From assembly GCA_003543235.1 (NCBI GenBank), contig DPJA01000009.1:124001-188000 (forward strand): a DNA stretch of 64,000 nucleotides, read 5' to 3'. Numbering within the stretch: position 1 is the stretch's first letter; each line of letters starts with the position of its first letter. The position numbers were made by a program, and so were the translations under genes. The stretch is from Lachnospiraceae bacterium. GTDB lineage: Bacteria > Bacillota > Clostridia > Lachnospirales > Anaerotignaceae. Below the pieces are notes generated by a model. That model worked only from the letters and a program-made list of their open reading frames with translations. It did not search any database and was not told where the DNA came from. This document shows positions 6,523 through 14,827 of the stretch, in pieces.

Positions 6523-6595
6523 GCATCTTTAGCTCAGTGGATAGAGCGTTCGGCTCCGAACCGAAAGGTCGTCAGTTCGATTCTGATAAGGTGCA
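6523..6595 (+). tRNA. tRNA-Arg (anticodon CCG)
   Basis: A 73-base cloverleaf. The acceptor stem GCATCTT/AAGGTGC has one G-T pair; D-arm GCTCAGTGGATAGAGC; anticodon stem TTCGG/CCGAA with loop CTCCGAA and anticodon CCG at 6556-6558; T-arm TTCGATT. Discriminator A, no encoded CCA. It reads CGG and lies nine bases after tRNA-Gly in the same transcript. Confidence 0.95.
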
Positions 6596-6604
6596 TTCAT
6601 TACT

Positions 6605-6635
6605 AACCATCAGTCACAAATTTGGACTGGTGGTT
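6605..6635. terminator. Hairpin between the tRNA-Arg and spmB 3' ends
   Basis: An 11-bp stem with one mismatched or wobble pair at 6605-6615 and 6625-6635 and a 9-base loop. It sits between converging transcripts, but T-runs are weak on both strands. Confidence 0.4.
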
Positions 6636-6643
6636 TATGTATT

Positions 6644-7177
6644 CTATCTTCCAAAAACCCATAGCACTACCCCATATGCACAAATAATTCCAACTAAATT
6701 TGCAATAAGTGCACCTTTTAAAGTATACCTTGTTTTTTTTATTCCAACGCTCATAAAATATACACTCATTGTATAAAAAATAGTTTCTGTAGACCCCATC
6801 ATTACACTTGCTACTCTTCCTGTAAAAGAGTCTGGTCCAAAGATGTTATATATGTCCAATAAAAGCCCTGTTGCTCCCGATGACGATACTGCTTTCATAA
6901 GTGCCAGTGGCACGGCTTCCACGGGAAATCCTGTTACACTTATCAAAGGCTCAATCAGCCTGCAAAGAGCCTCCAGCACCCCCGAACCACGTAATACCTC
7001 CACCGCACACATAAGTCCAATAAGAGTTGGCAGTATTCCAACAACTGTTTCAAGACCTTCCTTTGCCCCTTCCACAAAAGCTGCATAAATATTTACGTTT
7101 TGAAGAAAACCGTACATAACAACAGAAAATACTGTAAGTGGCATAAGCATTTGCGAAATATATATAATCCATCTCAT
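6644..7177 (-). CDS. spmB: Spore maturation protein B
   Basis: Integral membrane protein needed for spore core dehydration and heat resistance, partner of SpmA. 177 residues with several hydrophobic helices and the nucleoside-transporter 'gate' type motif seen in this family: EGLETVVGILPTLIGLMCAVEVLRGSG near residues 40-66 and SVMMGSTETIFYTMSVY near 127-143. The start codon overlaps the spmA stop by four bases (ATGA), showing translational coupling. Confidence 0.95.
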   Translation of the reverse strand: MRWIIYISQMLMPLTVFSVVMYGFLQNVNIYAAFVEGAKEGLETVVGILPTLIGLMCAVEVLRGSGVLEALCRLIEPLISVTGFPVEAVPLALMKAVSSSGATGLLLDIYNIFGPDSFTGRVASVMMGSTETIFYTMSVYFMSVGIKKTRYTLKGALIANLVGIICAYGVVLWVFGR

Positions 7178-7755
7178 TTGCCAAACCGCCTTTCATATAT
7201 AAGTGCCGCAACAATTCCCGCAATGGTAGATGCACAGGTGGCAATTATGGATGGTAATATTATTTCTGATGGATTTTGGCTTAAATACTGGGCACGGTAA
7301 GCAAATATATTTACACTTATTAGCTGGACTGATGACATATTGATAATCATAAACATACACATAGCACGTGAAGCAATAGTTTTATCTTTGTTAAGGTCTT
7401 GCAGTTCTTTCATAGCCATTAGCCCCGCAGGTGTTGCCGCCCACCCAAGACCAAGAAAATTTGCAGCAAGATTTGTGGCTATATATTGCATGGCCTTATG
7501 GTTCTTAGGCACTTGAGGAAAAAGAAATTTCATAACTGGCATAAGTCTTTTTGCAATACCCTTTATAATTCCGCCTTTCTCTGCAATTTTCATTATTCCA
7601 CACCAAAATGATATTATTCCTGCCATAGTTATTGCTAAATTTACAGCATCTTTACCTCCGTTTAACAAACTTGTTGTTATTTCCGCACTTTTTCCTGAGC
7701 ATAATCCCCAAATAATGCCCAAAATTAACATTCCACCCCATATAAAATTAAGCAT
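7174..7755 (-). CDS. spmA: Spore maturation protein A
   Basis: Partner of SpmB in spore core dehydration. 193 residues with a hydrophobic N-terminus (MLNFIWGGMLILGIIWGL), a gate-like segment GGKDAVNLAITMAGIISFWCGIMKIAEKGG near residues 33-62 and a conserved ATNLAANFLGLGWAATPAGL stretch near 112-131. It is first in the two-gene spmAB transcript. The ATG at 7755 has a GAGAGG ribosome site. Confidence 0.95.
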   Translation of the reverse strand: MLNFIWGGMLILGIIWGLCSGKSAEITTSLLNGGKDAVNLAITMAGIISFWCGIMKIAEKGGIIKGIAKRLMPVMKFLFPQVPKNHKAMQYIATNLAANFLGLGWAATPAGLMAMKELQDLNKDKTIASRAMCMFMIINMSSVQLISVNIFAYRAQYLSQNPSEIILPSIIATCASTIAGIVAALIYERRFGK

Positions 7756-7865
7756 TTTAACCTCTCTAAAAACAGCTTGTAATCTATAATATGCTATAAA
7801 TATTTAATTTAGAAGGCCGAATTTTACACAATTCTTACAATATTACATATTTTAGCTTTTATATG

Positions 7866-7894
7866 TTGACAATTATTGACATATATGTTATTTT
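7866..7894 (+). promoter_or_regulatory. Putative sigma-A promoter of the AbrB-type gene
   Basis: Perfect -35 TTGACA at 7866-7871, 17 bases, then TATTTT at 7889-7894. A second TTGACA at 7876-7881 overlaps the spacer, giving a direct repeat that could also be a regulator site. Confidence 0.5.
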
Positions 7895-7938
7895 GTTGAT
7901 GTTATGTTTTTATAAAATGAAGAAAGGAGCATACAAAA

Positions 7939-8202
7939 ATGAAATCGACAGGCATTGTTAGAAAAGTAGACGAGTTAGGAAGAGTTGTCCTCCCAATCGA
8001 GCTTAGACGTAGTCTAAATATCGACGTTAAGGATTCTCTAGAAATATTTGTTGATAATGAAAAAATTGTATTAAAAAAATATGAACCCGCTGATGTTTTT
8101 ACAGGAAGCATGGAGAATCTTATCGACTTCAATGGTAAAAAAGTATCCGTAGATTCCATAATAGAAATGGCTAAACTCGCAGGCTTAAAGATTTCAAAAT
8201 AA
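7939..8202 (+). CDS. AbrB/SpoVT-family transition-state regulator
   Basis: 87-residue DNA-binding protein. The N-terminal swapped-hairpin AbrB domain is nearly canonical: MKSTGIVRKVDELGRVVLPIEL at residues 1-22, followed by RRSLNIDVKDSLEIFVDNEKIVLKKY. The C-terminal 35 residues (FTGSMENLIDFNGKKVSVDSIIEMAKLAG) would mediate multimerisation. It is a single gene with its own promoter and terminator. In Bacillus AbrB controls post-exponential genes; the regulon here is unknown. The ATG at 7939 has an AAAGGAG site. Confidence 0.93.
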   Translation: MKSTGIVRKVDELGRVVLPIELRRSLNIDVKDSLEIFVDNEKIVLKKYEPADVFTGSMENLIDFNGKKVSVDSIIEMAKLAGLKISK

Positions 8203-8213
8203 TTACCGCTTGA

Positions 8214-8248
8214 TTAGAACCTAGCGTTTATCTCATAGCAAGTTCTAA
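8214..8248. other. Small hairpin after the AbrB-type gene
   Basis: TTAGAAC at 8214-8220 pairs with GTTCTAA at 8242-8248, extended by a GCTT/AAGC pair outside. It lies 11 bases past the stop. There is no T-run, so termination more likely happens at 8307-8349. Confidence 0.3.
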
Positions 8249-8306
8249 CAGAATAAGCTTTAAAATAAACAAAAATCATAGAAAAAATTCCTATGCCTTA
8301 ACAACC

Positions 8307-8349
8307 GAACTGACACTAAAAAGTTGGACAAACTTTTCAGTGTCAGTTC
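8307..8349. terminator. Bidirectional terminator between the AbrB-type gene and murI
   Basis: GAACTGACACT pairs with AGTGTCAGTTC, extended by AAAAGTT/AACTTTT around a 5-base loop (8307-8349). It lies between converging genes and could stop both. Confidence 0.75.
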
Positions 8350-8360
8350 ATTTGTTTATA

Positions 8361-9164
8361 TTAGTAACTTTCTATATCTATTTCCTCTGTTGAATATCTT
8401 TTTTCCAATGCTTTTGAACATATTTTTTCAAACATATCTGTTGTATCACTTACAAAAAAGCTGTGCTGTGGCTTTGTTTCCGCCACCCTTAGCATATTAT
8501 TTTTCACTAGATATTCCTTTATAGCCATTGCTGTTTCATATGCAGGGTCAACAAGTCTAACCTCGTTTCCCACCACGCTTTGCAGACATTGTCTTAAAAG
8601 CGGATAGTGAGTGCAGCCCATAACAACGGTATCAACACCTTTTTCAATAAGCTCTTTTAAATATTTTTCAGCTGTAAGCCTTGTTATTTCTTCGTTTGCC
8701 CAGCCTTCTTCCGCAAGTGGCACAAAAAGCGGACAAGCCTTGGAATACACCTGAACATTGGCGTTTACAATATTTATAGCTTTTTTATAGGCATCACTTC
8801 TAACTGTCCCTATAGTTGCAATTATGCCCACCTTTTGGTTTTGTGTAACTCTAACTGCCTCTTTTGCACCTGGCACAACAACGCCAAAAACCGGTACATC
8901 AAACTTATTTATTAAATCATCAAGACTGTTTGCACTTGCTGTATTGCAAGCAATAATAACCGCCTTTACATTTTTGCTTAATAAAAATCTAACATCTTGA
9001 CAAGAAAACTTTGTTATAATCTCCTTTGATTTATTACCATACGGAACTCTAGCCGTATCACCAAAATAAACTATCTCCTCATTTTCAAGTTGTTTAATTA
9101 CTTGGCTGGCAACTGTAAGCCCACCAACTCCCGAATCAAAAATACCTATCGGTCTGTTATCCAT
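8361..9164 (-). CDS. murI: Glutamate racemase
   Basis: Supplies D-glutamate for peptidoglycan. 267 residues. Family marks: IGIFDSGVGGLTV at residues 7-19, FGDTARVPYGNKS near 35-47, and the two catalytic cysteines in IACNTASA (near 74) and MGCTHYPLL (near 184). It follows ddl on the same strand 12 bases downstream, grouping D-amino-acid steps of wall synthesis. The ATG at 9164 has a GGAGGAATACC site. Confidence 0.97.
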   Translation of the reverse strand: MDNRPIGIFDSGVGGLTVASQVIKQLENEEIVYFGDTARVPYGNKSKEIITKFSCQDVRFLLSKNVKAVIIACNTASANSLDDLINKFDVPVFGVVVPGAKEAVRVTQNQKVGIIATIGTVRSDAYKKAINIVNANVQVYSKACPLFVPLAEEGWANEEITRLTAEKYLKELIEKGVDTVVMGCTHYPLLRQCLQSVVGNEVRLVDPAYETAMAIKEYLVKNNMLRVAETKPQHSFFVSDTTDMFEKICSKALEKRYSTEEIDIESY

Positions 9165-9176
9165 GGTATTCCTCCG

Positions 9177-10232
9177 TTAATGTATTTCAAAAGCAAGCTC
9201 AATAAGCTCCTCAATGAGTTTTTCTATAGGCTTTCCGCTGTCCTCCCAAAGCTTAGGGTACATACTTATGGATGTAAAACCAGGTAGTGTATTAAGTTCA
9301 TTAAACACAACCCTGTTAGTGCCATCTTCAAGGAAAAAATCCACCCTAGCAAGTCCACTTCCATCTACTGCCTTAAACACTTTAATTGCAGTTTTCTGAA
9401 TTTCCTTAATAATTTTCTCGTCTAGCTGGGCAGGAATAACTGTTTTAGACTCAGCGTTGTTATATTTTGCATCATAGTCATAAAACTCTGCCGCTGCAAG
9501 AATTTCCCCTACTGATGAGGCTGAAACGTCACCGTTGCCAAAAACTGCACACTCTAATTCTCTTCCTGTTATGTTTTCTTCCACCAATATTTTTCTGTCA
9601 TAAAGTGCCGCAAGCTTAAGTCCTTCAACAAGTTCTTCCTTGTTGTGTGCCTTAGTAATACCAACCGATGAACCAGCATTTGATGGCTTAATAAAGCATG
9701 GATAGCCTATTTTTTTCTCTGTTCTTGATACTGTTACTTTTTTCCCTATATCTGCTGATGATATATGAACATAATTTGCTTGATTTACTTTTGCATTTTT
9801 GGCAACTATCTTTGTATACACCTTATCCATAGAAACCGATGACGCCAACACGCCACAGCCAACATAAGGTATCTGTGCAAGCTCAAAAAGACCCTGAACA
9901 GTTCCATCCTCACCGTGTAAGCCATGAAGCACAGGAAAAATAACGTCTACAGGTATAAGTTTAACCTTGCTGCCAACTATTTTCAAAATTCCCTTTTGAC
10001 TTGCGTCAGGACTTATAATAGCTGGTGTACCAAACTTTTCCCATTCTCCATTTTTTATGTTTTCAACCGGTCCGTTATAAATCATCCATTTTCCATCTTT
10101 TGTTATGCCAACAGGAATAACATAGTACTTCTCCTGATTTATATTAGAAATTATGGTTGATGCAGAAATTCTGCTTACCTCATGTTCTGAAGACTGTCCG
10201 CCAAATAATACTACTACTGTTTTTTTGTTCAA
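9177..10232 (-). CDS. ddl: D-alanine--D-alanine ligase
   Basis: ATP-grasp enzyme that forms the D-Ala-D-Ala dipeptide of the cell-wall precursor. 351 residues. The N-terminus VVVLFGGQSSEHEVSRISA (residues 6-24), LHGLHGEDGTVQGLFEL near 104-120, FIKPSNAGSSVGITKA near 185-200, and ARVDFFLEDG with FNELNTLPGF near 290-320 are typical. It is first in a two-gene unit with murI. Nothing marks it as a VanA-type D-Lac ligase, but eye inspection cannot fully exclude altered specificity. Confidence 0.95.
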   Translation of the reverse strand: MNKKTVVVLFGGQSSEHEVSRISASTIISNINQEKYYVIPVGITKDGKWMIYNGPVENIKNGEWEKFGTPAIISPDASQKGILKIVGSKVKLIPVDVIFPVLHGLHGEDGTVQGLFELAQIPYVGCGVLASSVSMDKVYTKIVAKNAKVNQANYVHISSADIGKKVTVSRTEKKIGYPCFIKPSNAGSSVGITKAHNKEELVEGLKLAALYDRKILVEENITGRELECAVFGNGDVSASSVGEILAAAEFYDYDAKYNNAESKTVIPAQLDEKIIKEIQKTAIKVFKAVDGSGLARVDFFLEDGTNRVVFNELNTLPGFTSISMYPKLWEDSGKPIEKLIEELIELAFEIH

Positions 10233-10324
10233 AATGCTCCCTCTTTTCCTAAGGGTCTAAAAACCCGCTATTACTCCATTATATTCTTATTCCCCTTAGT
10301 TGACAATACAAATGTTTGTACAAT

Positions 10325-10366
10325 ACAAAAAACCTTGATAACATTACTGTATACAAGGTTTTTGCT
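10325..10366 (-). terminator. Intrinsic terminator of the ger-spoIIR unit
   Basis: AAAAACCTTG at 10327-10336 pairs with its complement at 10355-10364 around an 18-base loop. On the minus strand the stem ends in a T-run. It lies about 40 bases after the spoIIR stop. Confidence 0.7.
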
Positions 10367-10405
10367 TTCTTTACGTATAATTTTCACGAAAACTTCAATA
10401 ACTAT

Positions 10406-11086
10406 CTATTTTACTTTTCTTTCCTGCCACCATTCAACCACCTTGAACTTAATTTCAGGCACAACTTTTTTGTTATCTTCAGCAGCTGCAATTACACTAT
10501 ATTCCTCTTGTGTTAAAATATTCTTAAGTTCTTCCTTTGTTCCTGTATCCAAATGTTCACAGCCCTCATCTACAAAGCATAATGGCGGAAAAACTACGCA
10601 CCAAAAATTTTTTCCCTCAGCCGCACCTATTTCAACCCTAAGGGCATCATAATTTCCCGCTGGAAAAATTGTGTCACCATATTTTTTCATAGGAAAACTG
10701 CAATTTTCAAGACTAACTCTTACATCATAGTCTTTGCCGTTTTCTTTAATAGTTTCCAACGCTGCCTGCCTCATTTGTTCGGTGCTTTTTTTCAAGATTT
10801 CAACTGTTTCCTCTTTTGATTTGCTTTTACCTACCATAGGCTCTATCTCTGCCAAAACCCTGTCCCTAACCTTGAGTTTAAGCGTTTGGTCTTCAGTGCT
10901 ATTGCTGTTTGCCAAACAATGAAACCTAACAACACTGCTGCTTATACCACCTTGAATTTTATTTGAATACTCAGCAGAAGCTACTACTCCAAAAACAGTT
11001 GTTACACTAAACGCTAATACAAAGGACACAAATAATATTTTTTTGTCCTTCCTAAGCTGATTTATACCACATTTAATTATATTCAT
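10406..11086 (-). CDS. spoIIR: Stage II sporulation protein R
   Basis: Secreted forespore signal that activates the SpoIIGA protease and so pro-sigma-E in the mother cell. 226 residues: a basic N-terminus and hydrophobic segment (FVSFVLAFSVTTVFGVVASA, about residues 19-38) form a signal peptide, followed by the family core with VRFHCLANSNSTEDQTLKLKVRD and the FWCVVFPPLCFVDE block near residues 180-193. I choose ATG 11086 with a GGGTGAT site; a GTG at 11095 lacks one. It starts 33 bases after gerAC, so it is probably in the ger transcript. Confidence 0.94.
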   Translation of the reverse strand: MNIIKCGINQLRKDKKILFVSFVLAFSVTTVFGVVASAEYSNKIQGGISSSVVRFHCLANSNSTEDQTLKLKVRDRVLAEIEPMVGKSKSKEETVEILKKSTEQMRQAALETIKENGKDYDVRVSLENCSFPMKKYGDTIFPAGNYDALRVEIGAAEGKNFWCVVFPPLCFVDEGCEHLDTGTKEELKNILTQEEYSVIAAAEDNKKVVPEIKFKVVEWWQERKVK

Positions 11087-11119
11087 ATTTATCACCCAGT
11101 GTCATTATAGCCATAAATT

Positions 11120-12196
11120 TCAACTTATAACCCCGGTGCCTGTAATTTTTGCATCAACATCAATATTAAATTGCATCTTTTGAAAACATTCCTCTTTGCC
11201 GTATTTATTATATAAATCCTCATTTTTTTTGCTGATTTTTTCAGTTACACCAAATATATCTGTTTTATACTCTGTCTGTGCTTTATTAATTGTATTTGAA
11301 ATTTGTCGTTCTATAACATCTTTAAGTGCCTTTTGTATATCTTCTGGGTTATAATCTTCTCCATGTCCCTCAACATTTGCCCTTACGTCAATTTTTATAT
11401 CGCAAATGAGCTTGCCTTCATCACGAAATTCCACCTTGGCATCACTTTTTGCTATGGCAACTGGTATAAGCTCATCACCAACGCTGGCTTGAACCATATG
11501 CCCTGCACAGTTTTCTGCAACCCACACATACCCTTCCATTTCATTTTCGTCTAAAAATCCAATAAGACCATTTTTGCTTGCAACAGCCCCACCGCCAATA
11601 ATTATTTTATCTCCCTCTACGCTTATAACTGGAATAACGACACTGTTTCCAAGTCGAAATTCTTCCTCCATATCATTAAGCTCTAATCGTGTTGTTGCCT
11701 CTGTTTCGTTTGCATTATTTTTATAAAAGTCCCAAATATACAATCCTTCTCCATTGTCACTTTTTTCCACAGATTTAATGCAGTCTGTTGCCTTACCCTT
11801 TGTACAGAGCATAATCATTTTAAGGCTAAAATCATTGTTTCTCATCATGGTGTCCAATATTTCTTCCACCTCATCGGGGTCTTTCAAAATTTCACTGCTT
11901 AAAACAATGTTTTTTGTATGCCCAAAATACATACTCTGGCTATCCGTTGAAGATGTGAGCTTTACTGCCTGTGCAAATGTGTCGCCCTGAATTGTTTTTA
12001 TCTCCTCTGCAACGCTGCTGTCAGTTTTTGCATCAGGCTTTGCAATGCCAAGAGCCACATTAATTTTTTCATTATCACCCTTGTCTATGCCTACTGATAT
12101 TACAAAATTTCTGTCATCAATTTCCTTGCTGTCATAACATCCACCCAATAACAAAGCACAACACATAATAACAGCTATCATTATATTTTTATTCAA
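11120..12196 (-). CDS. gerAC: Ger(x)C-family spore germination lipoprotein
   Basis: C subunit of a nutrient germinant receptor in the spore inner membrane. 358 residues with a lipoprotein signal peptide ending LLLGGC (Cys about residue 20), then the conserved YDSKEIDDRNFVISVGIDKG, and the family C-terminal domain (ADAKITGTG end). Its start overlaps the gerAB stop by eight bases. The symbol follows the gerA/B/K paralogy; which of these receptors it represents, and its germinant, cannot be told. Confidence 0.92.
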   Translation of the reverse strand: MNKNIMIAVIMCCALLLGGCYDSKEIDDRNFVISVGIDKGDNEKINVALGIAKPDAKTDSSVAEEIKTIQGDTFAQAVKLTSSTDSQSMYFGHTKNIVLSSEILKDPDEVEEILDTMMRNNDFSLKMIMLCTKGKATDCIKSVEKSDNGEGLYIWDFYKNNANETEATTRLELNDMEEEFRLGNSVVIPVISVEGDKIIIGGGAVASKNGLIGFLDENEMEGYVWVAENCAGHMVQASVGDELIPVAIAKSDAKVEFRDEGKLICDIKIDVRANVEGHGEDYNPEDIQKALKDVIERQISNTINKAQTEYKTDIFGVTEKISKKNEDLYNKYGKEECFQKMQFNIDVDAKITGTGVIS

Positions 12197-13238
12197 CCTT
12201 TTTCACCACCTTGTCTGCTAAAAACATCGCAACAATAACGGCATATGTGCCAAAATTAAGCACCTTGGATTTTTCCATAAGGGCAGTTGCCGTAGTGATG
12301 TTATCTGGCAAAACCGATACAGCAACAATAATTACAGCAACAATAATATAAAGCAGTTTGTCGCACTTCTTTTTAAACGCCGTTTCAGAAAGAATAAGAC
12401 CTGAATAAAACACGCCTGCATTGACAAAAGCAAATACCGAAGAAATCCAAAAACCCGTCATAAGCAAGTCCTGTCGTTCCAAAAGCATAAGGGGAAAATC
12501 TATTGTATCCATTATCTGCAAAACTGCCCATCGTCTTTTAATTACACCATCTACGCCAAATACTGCCACTGTAAGTGCCGTAATAACTGCCAACATTAAT
12601 CCAATAAATATCCCCGATTGAACCATACTCTTTGTAATTTTTTTGTTTGCGTTTAGATATTCTTTTATATAAAGCAAATACTCTATGCCAAATGCTGATG
12701 AAAATACGTATATTGTTGCCTTCATTCCGCCGTTTTTATTTATAGGTAAAAGTTTATATAAATCAATATTTGTTGATGTAAGTGCAAATATAGTCACTAA
12801 AATCAATACCATCCCAATGACAATTATTTCAGCAGACCTAGCCCTTGCCTCAATACCTTTTATTGCAATATACAGGCACACCAAAGTTATTAGTGTGGAA
12901 ATAAGAACAGGAGGAGTTTTTCGCAATAATAAAACATTTATTGTTTCCGAAAATATTCGTAGCCAAAGTCCCGCTGTAAGCAAAATTTTCCCACAAATCA
13001 AAATGCTTGCCAGTATTCCAATAGGTGTTGAAAACAGTGTTTTGTGTGCATTTTTTATATTTAGTGCTGCACAAGCCACTACAATAACAGCCAATGCACC
13101 CACAACCACCCATATCCAGCCTGTTTGTGCCGCCTTAAGACTCACGCCCAAAGGTAAAGATATGGCTGATATTCCGAATATATCCACTATTGACAACGCT
13201 TGAAGTTGCCTTAAAGATATTTTATTTTTTACTTCCAT
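12189..13238 (-). CDS. gerAB: GerAB/GerKB-family germinant receptor permease subunit
   Basis: APC-superfamily integral membrane subunit thought to bind the germinant. 349 residues with about ten hydrophobic segments starting after KISLRQLQALSIVDIFG. I use ATG 13238 because GGGGAGA lies 6 bases upstream; the upstream extension to 13289 lacks a site. It overlaps the gerAA end by 17 bases and gerAC by eight, so the three subunits are translationally linked. Confidence 0.92.
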   Translation of the reverse strand: MEVKNKISLRQLQALSIVDIFGISAISLPLGVSLKAAQTGWIWVVVGALAVIVVACAALNIKNAHKTLFSTPIGILASILICGKILLTAGLWLRIFSETINVLLLRKTPPVLISTLITLVCLYIAIKGIEARARSAEIIVIGMVLILVTIFALTSTNIDLYKLLPINKNGGMKATIYVFSSAFGIEYLLYIKEYLNANKKITKSMVQSGIFIGLMLAVITALTVAVFGVDGVIKRRWAVLQIMDTIDFPLMLLERQDLLMTGFWISSVFAFVNAGVFYSGLILSETAFKKKCDKLLYIIVAVIIVAVSVLPDNITTATALMEKSKVLNFGTYAVIVAMFLADKVVKKVE

Positions 13239-14709
13239 TATTTTCTCCCCTTTTACGATTAAGTCGAACTGTAGAATCTTTTTTAGCAAATATAGGTCTA
13301 TTCTTCATAAAAATAAGCGGAACTCTAATTAAGCTGTCCTTTAAATCAGAATAATTATTAACCGACCCACTGCAAAAAGGGAATAAATAAGGTATACCAT
13401 AACTGCTTAATGCGGAAAGATGGCTTAAAATCAACAAAACGCCAAGCCAAAAACCAACAAGTCCAAAACATGAGCAAAACAAAATAAGCATATATTTTAT
13501 AAGCCTTACAGAATTAACCAGTTCCACGTTAGGTATGGCAAAACTGCTAATGCCTGTAAGTGCCGCAATAATAACCACCATAGGCCCCACAATGCCTGCG
13601 TCTACTGCCGCCTGACCAATAACAATACCACCAACTATACCAATTGTACTGCTTGCAGGGGAAGGAAGTCTTAGTCCCGCTTCTCGAAGAAGTTCAAAAG
13701 CAAGCTCCATTATAAGCACTTCCACAATAGTTGGAAAAGGTACATTTGCCCTGCCACCGGCAATTTTTAGTGCCAAAGATGTTGGTATTAAATTAGGGTG
13801 AAACACCACCAGTGCAATATATAGCCCTGGCAAAGTTGCCGCCGCCGCCGCACCAACAAAACGCATAAGACGAAGAAAACTCATTATTTCCCATCGCTGA
13901 TAGTAATCGTCTGATGCTTGAAAAAACACATTAAGGGTTGCTGGCACAAGTATAACAAAAGGCGAGTTATCTACAATAATTGCTATTCGTCCCTCATATA
14001 TTGCAGATGCCGTTTTGTCTGGTCGTTCTGTAAGCTGTAGCTGCGGGAAAGGAGAAAGAAAACTCTCCTCAATAAACTGCTGTAAATATCCACTGTCAAT
14101 AATTGCATCGGCATCTATTTCCGATAATTTTTTTAGTGTTTCTTCCAATATTTCGTCACGCACAATATCCTGCATATACATAACAGCAACGTCTGTTTTG
14201 GAACGGCTGCCAATTTTCATACGCTTTACCTTTAGACGAGTATCTCTTATTCTTCTGCGGACCAAAACTATATTTGTACTCCCTTGCTCCGTAAAAGCAT
14301 CCTTTGGCCCTAACAGCGTTACTTCTGTTTGCACTGCTGGTATTCCTCTGGTTGGCCATCCCTTTGTGGATATTTGCACCGCAACATTGTCATTTTCACT
14401 AAACACAACGGTATCCCCAAGTAGCACAGCATCGTAAACCTGTTCAAATGTAGTTACCTGTGCAACCTCACCAACAGCAATGGATTTAAGTTGAAAAGCC
14501 AATGTTGATGTTTCCTCACCGCCACGCAGCATAAGGTTTGTCAAAATATTTTGGTTGACTGAATCACCATGTACAACATTATCTGCATATACCATAAAAA
14601 GACGCCTACTGCCGGCATAAAACTCTCGAAAAACAATGTCACCAGCGTCTTTAAAGGTATTTTTAATTTCTGCTATATTCTTATCTAAATTTGAATATAA
14701 ATTTTGCAT
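13222..14709 (-). CDS. gerAA: GerAA/GerKA-family germinant receptor subunit
   Basis: A subunit of the germinant receptor. 495 residues: a soluble N-terminal half (about 1-270) containing REFYAGSRRLFMVYADNV, then membrane segments from about residue 285 (GAAAAATLPGLYIALVVFHP) with the typical ELAFELLREAGLRLPSPASSTIGIVGGIVIGQAAV region near 335-370. It is first in gerAA-AB-AC-spoIIR. The gap upstream to the neighbouring terminator is short (14710-14753), so its promoter must be compact; I could not identify a convincing sigma-G site. Confidence 0.94.
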   Translation of the reverse strand: MQNLYSNLDKNIAEIKNTFKDAGDIVFREFYAGSRRLFMVYADNVVHGDSVNQNILTNLMLRGGEETSTLAFQLKSIAVGEVAQVTTFEQVYDAVLLGDTVVFSENDNVAVQISTKGWPTRGIPAVQTEVTLLGPKDAFTEQGSTNIVLVRRRIRDTRLKVKRMKIGSRSKTDVAVMYMQDIVRDEILEETLKKLSEIDADAIIDSGYLQQFIEESFLSPFPQLQLTERPDKTASAIYEGRIAIIVDNSPFVILVPATLNVFFQASDDYYQRWEIMSFLRLMRFVGAAAAATLPGLYIALVVFHPNLIPTSLALKIAGGRANVPFPTIVEVLIMELAFELLREAGLRLPSPASSTIGIVGGIVIGQAAVDAGIVGPMVVIIAALTGISSFAIPNVELVNSVRLIKYMLILFCSCFGLVGFWLGVLLILSHLSALSSYGIPYLFPFCSGSVNNYSDLKDSLIRVPLIFMKNRPIFAKKDSTVRLNRKRGENNGSKK

Positions 14710-14753
14710 ATCATCACCCTACATAAGTTTTTACTTATACATGGTTTTTTATA

Positions 14754-14787
14754 CAAAAAAAGGGTGAGAACTAAGTTCTCACCCTTT
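14754..14787 (-). terminator. Strong terminator of the surface-protein gene
   Basis: A perfect 13-bp stem (AAAGGGTGAGAAC and complement, 14759-14771/14775-14787) with a TAA loop, followed on the minus strand by seven T residues. A smaller hairpin TTAACTC/GAGTTAA precedes it. Confidence 0.92.
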
Positions 14788-14827
14788 AACTCGCTAAGAG
14801 TTAAACAACTATTAAATTAATTATAAA

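Noticed and set aside
12685..13203. 172-codon frame opposite gerAB
   Set aside because: Antisense shadow of a hydrophobic membrane-protein gene; composition mirrors the sense strand.
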